A stretch of DNA of 64,000 nucleotides from Microbacterium thalassium (GTDB lineage Bacteria; Actinomycetota; Actinomycetes; Actinomycetales; Microbacteriaceae): the NCBI RefSeq assembly GCF_014208045.1, contig NZ_JACHML010000001.1, positions 3,038,001 to 3,102,000 of the forward strand, read 5' to 3'. The translations under genes and the position numbers were made by a program. Below are positions 17,544-24,651 of this stretch, one piece after another. The number at the start of each line of letters is the position of its first letter. Position 1 is the stretch's first letter. The notes under the pieces were generated by a model. That model saw nothing but the letters and a program-made list of their open reading frames with translations. It did not search any database and had not been told where the DNA came from.

Positions 17544-18385
17544 CGCCTGCGCCGCCCGGAGCGACGCATCCCGTCGTGACCGCGATCGTCCCCACGTACA
17601 ACGGGGCCGAGACCATCGGCCGCACCCTCGAGAGTCTCGCGGCGCAGACGTGGCCGGCGCTCGAGATCCTGATCGGCGACGACGGGTCGACCGACGCGAC
17701 ACCTCGGATCATCGCGGAGTTCGCCGCGACGAGGGACGACGTGCGCATCGTGCACCGCCCCGAGAACCTGGGGTGGCTCGGCAACTCGAACGATCTCATG
17801 AGCCGCGCTTCGGGAGAGTTCAGCTTCTTCGCGTTCCACGACGACGTCGTCGAGCCGACGTACGTCGAACGTCTCGCCCGCGCGCTGATGGACGACGACG
17901 CGGCGATCCTGGCGTTCAGCGACATGACGGTCGCCGACACCGACGGGACCGTCCGGACGCACACGTTCGATCTCCTCGAGGGCGTCGAATCGCCCGCCGA
18001 CCGCGGCACAGTGATGGCGGATCGCCCGTTCGACTGGTGGGTGCCCAACCGGGGCCTGTTCCGCACCGCGGCGTACGAGCGCACCGGCGGCATCCATCGC
18101 AACAGGAGCGGCGAGTACTCTGCGGACTGGACGTGGCTGCTGCACCTGTCGCTGCTGGGCGGCTTCGTGCGCGTTCCCGAGGTGCTGTGCCACAAGCACT
18201 ACACGAAGAAGAGCCTCAGCAAGAGCTGGCCGCACGACCCCGTCCAGCAGGCGCACCTGCTGCGCGCCGGCATCGACGAGGTGCTGGGCAGCTCGGCGTC
18301 GATGCGCACCAAGGCGATCGTCGGCGGGCGGCTGATCCGGCGCATCCTGCGCGCGAAGAGGCGGGCGATGCGCGGAGCGCGCTAG
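17540..18385 (+). CDS. Family 2 glycosyltransferase
   Basis: 281 residues with the GT-A fold: AIVPTYNGAETIGRTLESLAAQTW, IGDDGSTDAT and FFAFHDDVVEP, the latter carrying the metal/nucleotide-binding acidic pair. It would transfer a sugar from a nucleotide sugar in the cytoplasm. The basic C-terminus (LRAKRRAMRG) has no transmembrane helix. It is coupled to the FAD oxidoreductase by an ATGA overlap. Its last codons overlap the -10 box of the antiporter gene. Confidence 0.86.
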   Translation: MTPAPPGATHPVVTAIVPTYNGAETIGRTLESLAAQTWPALEILIGDDGSTDATPRIIAEFAATRDDVRIVHRPENLGWLGNSNDLMSRASGEFSFFAFHDDVVEPTYVERLARALMDDDAAILAFSDMTVADTDGTVRTHTFDLLEGVESPADRGTVMADRPFDWWVPNRGLFRTAAYERTGGIHRNRSGEYSADWTWLLHLSLLGGFVRVPEVLCHKHYTKKSLSKSWPHDPVQQAHLLRAGIDEVLGSSASMRTKAIVGGRLIRRILRAKRRAMRGAR

Positions 18386-18388
18386 TGT
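18383..18388 (+). promoter_or_regulatory. -10 box of leaderless antiporter gene
   Basis: TAGTGT overlaps the GT2 stop codon and ends 7 nt before the GTG at 18396. The antiporter can therefore be transcribed independently of the upstream operon. Confidence 0.45.
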
Positions 18389-18395
18389 CGCGACC

Positions 18396-19583
18396 GTGAC
18401 CATCGCGTTCGGCGTCGTCCTGCTGCTGGCGATCCTCATCTCGGGGATCGCCCATCGCACCGTCCTGTCCACGGCCGTGCTGTTCCTGGTCGCCGGCTTC
18501 GTGCTCGGCAGCGGCGTGACCGATGTCATCCCGATCCAGGCGGGCGACCCGACGGTCAGCCTGATCGCCGAACTCGCGCTGTTCATCGTGCTGTTCACCG
18601 ATGGCCAGCGCATCGCCGTGCGGGACCTGACGCGGGCGTGGAAGCTGCCCGGGCGGGCGCTCCTGCTCGGCATGCCGCTGACCTTCGCGATCACGGCTGT
18701 GCTCGGCGTCGTCCTGCTGCAGCTGTCGTGGCCGCAGGCGCTGCTGATCGCCGCCGTGCTCGCCCCGACCGACCCCGTGCTCTCGAGCGCCATCGTCGGG
18801 CGCGGCGAGATCCCGGGACGCGTGCGGCACCTGCTGAGTGTGGAGTCCGGACTCAACGACGGCCTGGCGCTGCCGATCGTGCTGGTCTTCCTGACGATCC
18901 TCAGCGGCGAGCAGACCGACTTCGGCCTGCTCGCGCTCGAGCTGGTCGGCGGCATCGCGCTCGGCGTCGTCGTGCCGCTGCTGGTCGCCGGGCTCGTCCG
19001 CATCAAATTCCTCTCCTCGACGCCTCTGTACGCGGCGCTCACGCCCGTGGCGATCGGATGCCTCATCTTCGGCATCGCGCACCTGACCGGCGCGAACCCG
19101 TACCTCGCGGCCTTCGCGGCCGGCATGACGATCGCGAGCACCATGCCCGCCGTGCGCGACGCCTTCATCGAGTTCGGCGACTACGTGGCCGAGATCGTCA
19201 AGCTCCTCGCACTCTTCGTGTTCGGCGCGCTGATCTCCCCCGCCGTGCTCGCCGACGTCTCGGCGCTCGGCTACGTCTACGCCGTGCTGGCGCTGGTCCT
19301 GGCGCGGCCCGTGGCCGTGTGGATCGCGCTGCTGGGCAGCAAGCTGCCGTGGGAGGAGCAGGCCACCGCCGCCTGGTTCGGCCCGAAGGGCTTCGCCTCG
19401 GTGCTGTACGGCCTGCTCGTGCTCGAGAGCGGCATCGTGGACGCCGAGCACCTGTTCCACATCATCGTGGTCGTGATCTCGCTGTCGATCATCGCCCACT
19501 CGTCCACCGACGTGCCCATTGCGCGGTGGTTCGCGCGCATGGAGCAGCGCGACCGCGAAGCCGCGCGCCTCGACACCGGATGA
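18396..19583 (+). CDS. Cation:proton antiporter, CPA1/NhaP type
   Basis: 395 residues with about 12 predicted membrane helices. The ion-binding motifs of CPA antiporters are present: LLIAAVLAPTDPVLSSAIV and the following ESGLNDGLALPIVLV, holding the Asp residues of the ion site. It exchanges Na+ or K+ for H+ at the plasma membrane for pH and salt homeostasis. No cytoplasmic RCK/TrkA domain is present. The short C-terminal tail is charged. Confidence 0.88.
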   Translation: MTIAFGVVLLLAILISGIAHRTVLSTAVLFLVAGFVLGSGVTDVIPIQAGDPTVSLIAELALFIVLFTDGQRIAVRDLTRAWKLPGRALLLGMPLTFAITAVLGVVLLQLSWPQALLIAAVLAPTDPVLSSAIVGRGEIPGRVRHLLSVESGLNDGLALPIVLVFLTILSGEQTDFGLLALELVGGIALGVVVPLLVAGLVRIKFLSSTPLYAALTPVAIGCLIFGIAHLTGANPYLAAFAAGMTIASTMPAVRDAFIEFGDYVAEIVKLLALFVFGALISPAVLADVSALGYVYAVLALVLARPVAVWIALLGSKLPWEEQATAAWFGPKGFASVLYGLLVLESGIVDAEHLFHIIVVVISLSIIAHSSTDVPIARWFARMEQRDREAARLDTG

Positions 19584-19599
19584 ACCGTCAGGAGTGAAC

Positions 19600-20370
19600 A
19601 TGACCGACCGACTCGTCACGGGAGCCTCGGGCCGCCGCCTCGGCATCACGGTGCTGGGCGATCCCGCCGCCGACCGCACGATCGCTCTGTTCGCCCCCAT
19701 GCCGGGCGCCGCGGGGTTCGATCCCGATCCCCTCGAGACCCGCCGCGCGGGCGTTCGCGTCGTCACCGTCGATCGCCCCGGCTACGGCGGCTCGGAGCCG
19801 CTCGAGCTGGGTGAGCTGGCGTCGTTCGGCCGCCATGCGGACGACGTCGCGACCCAGCTGCGCACGGCGGTCGGGCCGGGCGGCGTCGTCGGCGTCGTCG
19901 GCTGGGGCGTGGGCGGTCTCGCCGCCGCGGCGCTGGCGGGCCGCCATCCCGATCTGGTCGACCGCCTCGTCCTGGTCGACGTGCCGGCGGGCGCGCGTCC
20001 CGGCGACGTCGAGGCGCCGTACGCACCGGGCGATCTGTGCATCGAACCCGACGAGCCGGCGCTGACGCTGCGCGCCGGACTCGGCCGACGCGTGGAGCGG
20101 ATGCTGGAGGACGCCGCCGAGCAGGACGGCGCCGGGTTCGCATTCGACCGCAGCGCGCTGCGCAGCCGCGACTGGGCCGAGACACTCGGGCGCATCCAGG
20201 CCGACACGGTGCTGCTCTACGGCGACGGTCACCCGCTCGTCTCGGCGGCCGTCGACGGCGCGCGCCTGAACCGCCGCATCCCGTTCTCGCGCGTCGTGCG
20301 CGTTCCGGATGCGACCGGGCTCGCCATCGGCGCGGTGTGGGGACGCATCCTCGCGCACGTCGCGCACTGA
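19600..20370 (+). CDS. Alpha/beta-fold hydrolase
   Basis: 256 residues. The fold is supported by VTVDRPGYGGS, a nucleophile-elbow-like VGVVGWGVGGLAAAALAG and LVLVDVPAG. The elbow has a Trp (G-W-G-V-G) where Ser, Asp or Cys usually sits, so classical esterase chemistry is doubtful. An alternative nucleophile or a non-catalytic role is possible. The ATG at 19600 has CAGGAG 6 nt upstream. It lies 16 bp after the antiporter and probably shares its transcript, ending at the terminator downstream. Confidence 0.72.
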   Translation: MTDRLVTGASGRRLGITVLGDPAADRTIALFAPMPGAAGFDPDPLETRRAGVRVVTVDRPGYGGSEPLELGELASFGRHADDVATQLRTAVGPGGVVGVVGWGVGGLAAAALAGRHPDLVDRLVLVDVPAGARPGDVEAPYAPGDLCIEPDEPALTLRAGLGRRVERMLEDAAEQDGAGFAFDRSALRSRDWAETLGRIQADTVLLYGDGHPLVSAAVDGARLNRRIPFSRVVRVPDATGLAIGAVWGRILAHVAH

Positions 20371-20381
20371 GGAGAATGCAG

Positions 20382-20407
20382 GAAGCCCCCGGCGAACCGG
20401 GGGCTTC
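20382..20407. terminator. Bidirectional terminator between the hydrolase gene and tRNA-Ala
   Basis: Perfect 11-bp stem GAAGCCCCCGG / CCGGGGGCTTC closed by a CGAA tetraloop. On the plus strand it ends the hydrolase mRNA. On the minus strand it lies just past the tRNA 3' end, so it can end the tRNA precursor too. Confidence 0.85.
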
Positions 20408-20412
20408 TTCGG

Positions 20413-20485
20413 TGGACCTGAGGGGAATCGAACCCCTGACCTTCTCATTGCGAACGAGACGCGCTACCAACTGCGCCACAGGCCC
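20413..20485 (-). tRNA. tRNA-Ala (anticodon CGC)
   Basis: The minus strand folds as a full cloverleaf. The acceptor stem GGGCCTG pairs with CAGGTCC, the anticodon stem TCTCG/TGAGA encloses loop TTCGCAA (anticodon CGC, reads GCG), and the T arm contains GGTTCGATTCC. The discriminator is A; CCA is not fully encoded. A -10 box (TAGTGT, 20499-20504 on the minus strand) lies about 14 nt upstream of the mature 5' end. Confidence 0.95.
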
Positions 20486-20551
20486 GTGAACCTCCGTTAC
20501 ACTACCACGGTCGCCGAGCGTCCCCGAATCGGTGCGACCCTCCCGGGCGCG

Positions 20552-21442
20552 TCACTGACCGGCCGCGCGGCGGGCGAGAAGCCCCCGCACATGCGCCTCG
20601 ATCTCGGCGTCGTCGACATAGCCCATGCGGGCGTAGTCGGAGCCCTCGCGGGCCACGCGCGCGGTGTCGATCGACGGCGGACGCTGCGCCTCGGCGCGCT
20701 GGCGCATCGCCTCGTCGAGCGCCGCCTGCCGCAGCGCATCCTGCTCCGCGGTGGCGTCGAGGACGGCGGACGCGCGGGAACCCGCGGATGCCGTGAGCGG
20801 CCGCGGCAGCTCGCGCGGCGCCCAGGCCCGCTCCACCGTCGGCAGCGCGACATCCTGCACGGCCGCGGTCGTCGTGCGCCCGGCGGAGCGCTCCGCCTCG
20901 TTCTGCGAGCGCAGCGCCTCACGGGCGCCCACGGCTGCCATGCGCTGCAGCAGCAGAGTCGCCACGACCACGGTGGCCCCGCCCGCCCACAGCGCGATCT
21001 GCGATCCGGTCGACAGCAGATCCCATACGCCCCACGCGGCCAGGCCCAGCCCCACCACGCCCGACAGCGTGATCGCGAACCGCGTGCGCCGGCGGGCGCG
21101 GGCGCGGCGCGCGTCGGGGTGCGCGCGCAGGGCGGCGCGCTCGGCTCGAGCCTGCTCGAGGTCGACGCGGGCCTGCTCGAGCGCCGCGTTCTCGCGTTCG
21201 GCGAGCGCCTGGCGGGCCAGCCGCTGCTGCGCCATCGCGGTGCGCGCCGACAGCTCGAGGCGCACCTCCTCGGGCGTCTCACTCGTCTCGGCGAGGACGC
21301 GCAGCGCCTGGTTCAATCGAACGGCGTTGCGCTCGGCCGCGTCGTACTGGCGGCGGCTGTGCACCGACGGCAGCAGATAGACCAGCCACAGCAGGGTCGC
21401 CACGAGGACGATCACCCCGCCGCCCAGCACCTGCCCGCCCAT
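20552..21442 (-). CDS. Hypothetical membrane protein with coiled-coil region
   Basis: 296 residues. An N-terminal transmembrane helix (GGGVIVLVATLLWLVYLLP) precedes an Ala/Glu/Arg-rich helix likely to form a coiled coil (residues about 45-115). Two more membrane helices (FAITLSGVVGLGLAAWGVW and IALWAGGATVVVATLLL) and a soluble tail follow. No catalytic motif is visible. The ATG at 21442 has no ribosome-binding site, but a TACCGT box ends 7 nt upstream. It resembles actinobacterial proteins annotated only as hypothetical or exoprotein. Confidence 0.75.
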   Translation of the reverse strand: MGGQVLGGGVIVLVATLLWLVYLLPSVHSRRQYDAAERNAVRLNQALRVLAETSETPEEVRLELSARTAMAQQRLARQALAERENAALEQARVDLEQARAERAALRAHPDARRARARRRTRFAITLSGVVGLGLAAWGVWDLLSTGSQIALWAGGATVVVATLLLQRMAAVGAREALRSQNEAERSAGRTTTAAVQDVALPTVERAWAPRELPRPLTASAGSRASAVLDATAEQDALRQAALDEAMRQRAEAQRPPSIDTARVAREGSDYARMGYVDDAEIEAHVRGLLARRAAGQ

Positions 21443-21449
21443 GTGCTCA

Positions 21450-21455
21450 ACGGTA
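21450..21455 (-). promoter_or_regulatory. -10 box of the leaderless coiled-coil membrane protein gene
   Basis: TACCGT on the minus strand ends 7 nt before the ATG at 21442. It is one of a set of similarly spaced -10 boxes in this window. Confidence 0.45.
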
Positions 21456-21498
21456 GGGGACGCGCGACCCCGCTCCCGGCATCCGCGCGCGTGTCGTG

Positions 21499-22128
21499 CT
21501 ACGCGTGGAGGCGGTCGGCCGGCGGCACGGTCGCCGCGTCCTGGGGCGCGCGCCCGGCCAGCCACCGCTGGAGCACGCCCTCGGGCACGTCCTCACGCAC
21601 GAGCGCGAACGCGTAGTGGTCGCGCCAGTCTCCGTCGATATGGATGTAGCGGCGACGCAGCCCCTCGTAGCGGAAGCCGAGCTTGGCGACCACGCGCAGG
21701 CTCGCGCTGTTCTCGGGCCGGATGCAGATCTCCATGCGGTGAAGACCCATCTCCGCGAAGCACAGATCGGTCGCCATCGCCACGGCGGTCGGCGTGATCC
21801 CGCGCCCCGCGAACCGCTCGCTGACCCAGTAGCCGATCGTCGCCGACGCCAGCGATCCCCGCGCGATGCCCCACACGTTCAACTGGCCGACGATGTCCTC
21901 GTCGTACTCCATGACGAAGGGCACGCCCACGCCGTCACGGTACTGCTGGAGCAGACGGCGCACGCCGATCCGCATGTCGAACGACACGGGACCGTCGGGG
22001 CTGGTCGCCTCCCACGGGCGCAGCCACGCCCGGTTGGCGAGCAGCTCGTTCTGGAGCGCGCGCGCGTCGCGCTGGCGCACCAGCCGGATCGACACCGGCC
22101 CGTGCCGACGCGGAGGCGTCGTGTCCAC
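21499..22128 (-). CDS. GNAT acetyltransferase, RimJ/RimL-like
   Basis: 209 residues. GNAT motifs are visible: a GQLNVWGI...SATIGYWVSERFAGRGITPTAVAMATDLCF acetyl-CoA loop (RxxGxxP-like) and MEICIRPENSASLRVVAKLGFRYEG. RimJ/L-like enzymes acetylate protein N-termini, often ribosomal proteins; the target here is unknown. It starts at GTG 22128, 24 bp after galU, with GAGGGG upstream, so it is probably the second gene of the galU operon. Confidence 0.87.
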   Translation of the reverse strand: MDTTPPRRHGPVSIRLVRQRDARALQNELLANRAWLRPWEATSPDGPVSFDMRIGVRRLLQQYRDGVGVPFVMEYDEDIVGQLNVWGIARGSLASATIGYWVSERFAGRGITPTAVAMATDLCFAEMGLHRMEICIRPENSASLRVVAKLGFRYEGLRRRYIHIDGDWRDHYAFALVREDVPEGVLQRWLAGRAPQDAATVPPADRLHA

Positions 22129-22152
22129 GTCGACCCCCTCGAACGGGCGGCG

Positions 22153-23040
22153 CTACAGGGTCGCCGCGTACTCCTTGAACCAGGGACGCAGGTCGGGACC
22201 GAGGTCTTCACGGTCGGCCGCGAGCTGCACGATGGCCTTGATGTAGTCCACCTTATCGCCGGTGTCGTACCGGCGGCCGCGGAAGATGACGCCGTACACG
22301 CCGGGGCCCTCGGGGTCGGCGGCCTGCTCCTCCATCGCGTCGGTGAGCTGGATCTCGCCGCCCTTGCCGGGCGCGGTGTGCTCGAGGACGTCGAAGATCG
22401 ACGGGTCCAGCACGTAGCGGCCGATGATGGCGAGGTTGGAGGGCGCGTCCTCCTTCTTGGGCTTCTCGACCAGGCCGGTGATCTTCACGACGTCGTCGGA
22501 ATCGGTCGCCTCGACCGTCGCGACGCCGTACATGTGGATGTGCTCGGGGTCGACCTCCATGAGGGCGACGATCGTCGCGCCGCGCTTGTCGTACTCGGCG
22601 AGCATCTTCGTCAGCAGCGGGTCGCGCTCGTCGATCAGGTCGTCGCCCAGCATGACGGCGAACGGGTGGTCGCCCACGTGGGCGCGGGAGCGCAGCACCG
22701 CGTGTCCGAGTCCCTTGGGCTCGCCCTGGCGGACGAAGTGGATGTCTGCCAGGTCGCTCGAATGCTGGACCTTCGCGAGCTTGGCGTCGTCGCCCTTCTG
22801 GCGCAGGTTGTGCTCCAGCTCGGGCACCGAGTCGAAGTGGTTGGAGAGGTTGTTCTTGTTGCGGCCGATGATGATCAGCACATCCTCGATGCCGGCGGCG
22901 GTCGCCTCCTCGACGACGTACTGGATCGCCGGCTTGTCGACGACGGGAAGCATCTCCTTCGGCATCGCCTTGGTGGCGGGCAGGAATCGCGTTCCGAGCC
23001 CGGCGGCGGGGATGACGGCCTTGAATGACTTGTGCGGCAT
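22153..23040 (-). CDS. galU: UTP-glucose-1-phosphate uridylyltransferase
   Basis: 295 residues. Makes UDP-glucose from UTP and glucose-1-phosphate for cell-wall glycans and glycolipids. The nucleotidyltransferase motif AAGLGTRFLPATKAMPKEMLPVVDKP is complete. VMLGDDLID supplies the metal-binding Asp, and VEKPKKEDAPSNLAIIGRYVL with GGEIQLTDAM are typical of GalU. It starts leaderless behind TAGACT. Its promoter lies face-to-face with that of the cycloligase gene. Confidence 0.96.
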   Translation of the reverse strand: MPHKSFKAVIPAAGLGTRFLPATKAMPKEMLPVVDKPAIQYVVEEATAAGIEDVLIIIGRNKNNLSNHFDSVPELEHNLRQKGDDAKLAKVQHSSDLADIHFVRQGEPKGLGHAVLRSRAHVGDHPFAVMLGDDLIDERDPLLTKMLAEYDKRGATIVALMEVDPEHIHMYGVATVEATDSDDVVKITGLVEKPKKEDAPSNLAIIGRYVLDPSIFDVLEHTAPGKGGEIQLTDAMEEQAADPEGPGVYGVIFRGRRYDTGDKVDYIKAIVQLAADREDLGPDLRPWFKEYAATL

Positions 23041-23046
23041 GCGCCA

Positions 23047-23052
23047 AGTCTA
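23047..23052 (-). promoter_or_regulatory. -10 box of galU
   Basis: TAGACT on the minus strand ends 6 nt before the galU ATG. A -35 at normal spacing would fall at about 23070-23075, on top of the -10 box of the divergent gene. Confidence 0.6.
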
Positions 23053-23071
23053 CTGAGCCCCTGACCGCGCC

Positions 23072-23077
23072 TAGAAT
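23072..23077 (+). promoter_or_regulatory. -10 box of the 5-formyl-THF cycloligase gene
   Basis: TAGAAT ends 7 nt before the ATG at 23085, giving a leaderless mRNA. Its expected -35 (about 23049-23054) overlaps the galU -10 box. Confidence 0.6.
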
Positions 23078-23084
23078 CGAGGGC

Positions 23085-23681
23085 ATGTCCGACGAGATCG
23101 CCGACGCGAAGCGCGCCCTGCGAGCGGAGCTGCGCGAACGCCGGCAGCAGCTCTCCGAGCGCGCGCGGGACGCCGCCGCCGCAGGCGTGCGCGCCCAGCT
23201 CGACGCCCTCGTCGCGCAGTTCGGCGCGCGTTCGGTGTCGTGCTTCCTCTCGACGCCGACCGAGCCCGGCACCCACGAGTTCGTCGAGGCCGCCGTCGAG
23301 CGCGGCATCCGCGTGCTGCTCCCCATCACACGGACCGACGGACTGCTCGACTGGGCGGTCGCGACCGGCGGCGCGGACATCGCCGAGGGCCTGTTCGGGA
23401 TCCCCGAGCCCACCGGAGACGTCCTCGGGCCGATCGCCCTCGACGACGTCGACCTGCTCATCATCCCGGCCGCCGCGGTCGCGCGCGACGGCATGCGCCT
23501 GGGCTGGGGCCGCGGCTACTTCGACAAGACGCTCGGCTCGATGGAGCACTGCCCGCCGGTGTACGCCGTCGTGTTCGACTCCGAGATCCTCGACGACGTC
23601 CCGCGCGATCTCCACGACCAGCCCGTCACCGGCGTCGTCACCCCCACCCAGACCCGAACCTTCGCGCCCGCGGCGCGCTGA
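23085..23681 (+). CDS. 5-formyltetrahydrofolate cyclo-ligase
   Basis: 198 residues. Converts 5-formyl-THF to 5,10-methenyl-THF with ATP in folate one-carbon metabolism. An N-terminal ALRAELRERRQQLS segment provides ATP/folate-binding basic residues, and the hallmark VARDGMRLGWGRGYFDKTL lies in the C-terminal half. The length is normal for the family. The ATG at 23085 is leaderless. The FmdB gene follows after 16 bp, so they form an operon. Confidence 0.94.
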   Translation: MSDEIADAKRALRAELRERRQQLSERARDAAAAGVRAQLDALVAQFGARSVSCFLSTPTEPGTHEFVEAAVERGIRVLLPITRTDGLLDWAVATGGADIAEGLFGIPEPTGDVLGPIALDDVDLLIIPAAAVARDGMRLGWGRGYFDKTLGSMEHCPPVYAVVFDSEILDDVPRDLHDQPVTGVVTPTQTRTFAPAAR

Positions 23682-23697
23682 CAGACCGAGAGAACCC

Positions 23698-23982
23698 ATG
23701 CCCACCTACGCCTACGCCTGCAAGCAGTGCTCGCACCGCTTCGACGCCGTCCAGTCCTTCGCCGAACCCGCGCTCACCGAGTGCCCCGAGTGCGGCGGCG
23801 CGCTGCGCAAGGAGTACGGCTCGATCGGCATCACGTTCAACGGCTCGGGGTTCTACCGCACCGACTCCCGGGCGTCGACCGGCGGCGACGCGAAGGCGGG
23901 CTCGAGTGGCGGCGACGCGGGATCTTCGACATCATCGACGTCTGGGACGAAGAGCTCGTCCGGCAGCACGACACCCGCATAG
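23698..23982 (+). CDS. FmdB-type zinc-ribbon protein
   Basis: 94 residues. The N-terminal 50 residues form a small zinc ribbon with two CxxC knuckles (YACKQCSHRFDAVQSF... TECPECGGALRKEY) typical of FmdB regulatory proteins. The tail is low-complexity, rich in Ser, Gly and Thr. It may bind nucleic acid or protein; no specific role is established. It is commonly found between the cycloligase gene and mscL in actinobacteria, as here. Confidence 0.85.
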   Translation: MPTYAYACKQCSHRFDAVQSFAEPALTECPECGGALRKEYGSIGITFNGSGFYRTDSRASTGGDAKAGSSGGDAGSSTSSTSGTKSSSGSTTPA

Positions 23983-24008
23983 CGCGGATCTCAGGGGGGG
24001 AACAGCAC

Positions 24009-24434
24009 GTGATCAAGGGCTTCAAGGAGTTCATCCTTCGCGGCAATGTGATCGATCTGGCCGTGGCCGTCGTCATCGGCGCGGCGTTCACCGGCATCGT
24101 CACCGCGCTCGTCGACGGCTTCGTCAATCCGCTCATCGGTGCGGTCTTCCAGGTGGGAGACCTGTCGGGCTGGGTCATCGAGATCCCGACGCTCACCGGT
24201 GCCACCTCGACGATCGCGATCGGCTCGATCTTCGGCGCGATCGTCAACTTCCTCGCCGTGGCCGTCGTGGTCTACTTCGTCCTCGTCTACCCGATGAACC
24301 GCATCAAGGAGCGGGCGGAGGCCAGGGCCGGCGTCGAAACGTCCCCCGAGGAGCCCGGGCTCCCCACCGAGCAGCAGCTGCTGGTGGAGATCCGCGACCT
24401 GCTCGCGCAGCGCGAGGACGCGCGCGAGCGCTGA
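24009..24434 (+). CDS. mscL: Large-conductance mechanosensitive channel
   Basis: 141 residues. It forms a homopentameric emergency valve that opens under membrane tension in hypo-osmotic shock. The N-terminus GFKEFILRGNVIDLAVAVVIGAAFTGIVTALV is the MscL signature S1/TM1. TM2 is IFGAIVNFLAVAVVVYFVLVYPMNRI, followed by a charged C-terminal helix. The GTG at 24009 is preceded by a G-rich ribosome-binding site. It is the last gene of the cycloligase-fmdB-mscL group. Confidence 0.95.
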   Translation: MIKGFKEFILRGNVIDLAVAVVIGAAFTGIVTALVDGFVNPLIGAVFQVGDLSGWVIEIPTLTGATSTIAIGSIFGAIVNFLAVAVVVYFVLVYPMNRIKERAEARAGVETSPEEPGLPTEQQLLVEIRDLLAQREDARER

Positions 24435-24459
24435 CCCGCGGCGCCAGGCGCCCCGTCCG

Positions 24460-24651
24460 CTACCAGTGCGGCGGGACGTCGCGGCGGAGCCGTTCGTCGT
24501 TCGGCCCCGCCTTCTGATCGGATGCGGCGGCCGCGGCATCCGTCTCGCGCTCGTCCTCCGGCACCGGCTCGGGGCGCGTCCCGGGCGCGGGCGTGAGCCT
24601 GGCGCGCCGCGAGCCCGGCACCCTCTCGACGCGCTGCCTATTCGTGGACAT
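24460..24651 (-). CDS. Small conserved-looking protein ending in a PPHW motif
   Basis: 63 residues. The ATG overlaps the stop of the large helicase-like gene, so it is translationally coupled. The product is hydrophilic, Arg-rich at the N-terminus and acidic in the middle. It ends in an NDERLRRD-V-PPHW block that I believe recurs at the C-terminus of small actinobacterial proteins. The function is unknown; tight coupling suggests it assists the helicase-like protein. Confidence 0.6.
   Translation of the reverse strand: MSTNRQRVERVPGSRRARLTPAPGTRPEPVPEDERETDAAAAASDQKAGPNDERLRRDVPPHW

Noticed and set aside
13848-17702. 1,284-residue minus-strand frame over helR and the FAD oxidoreductase
   Set aside because: Translation is Arg/His/Gly-rich, contains no domain and covers strong plus-strand genes.
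24443-24455. Palindrome GGCGCCAGGCGCC after mscL as a terminator
   Set aside because: The stem is too short, there is no T tract and the loop is a single base.
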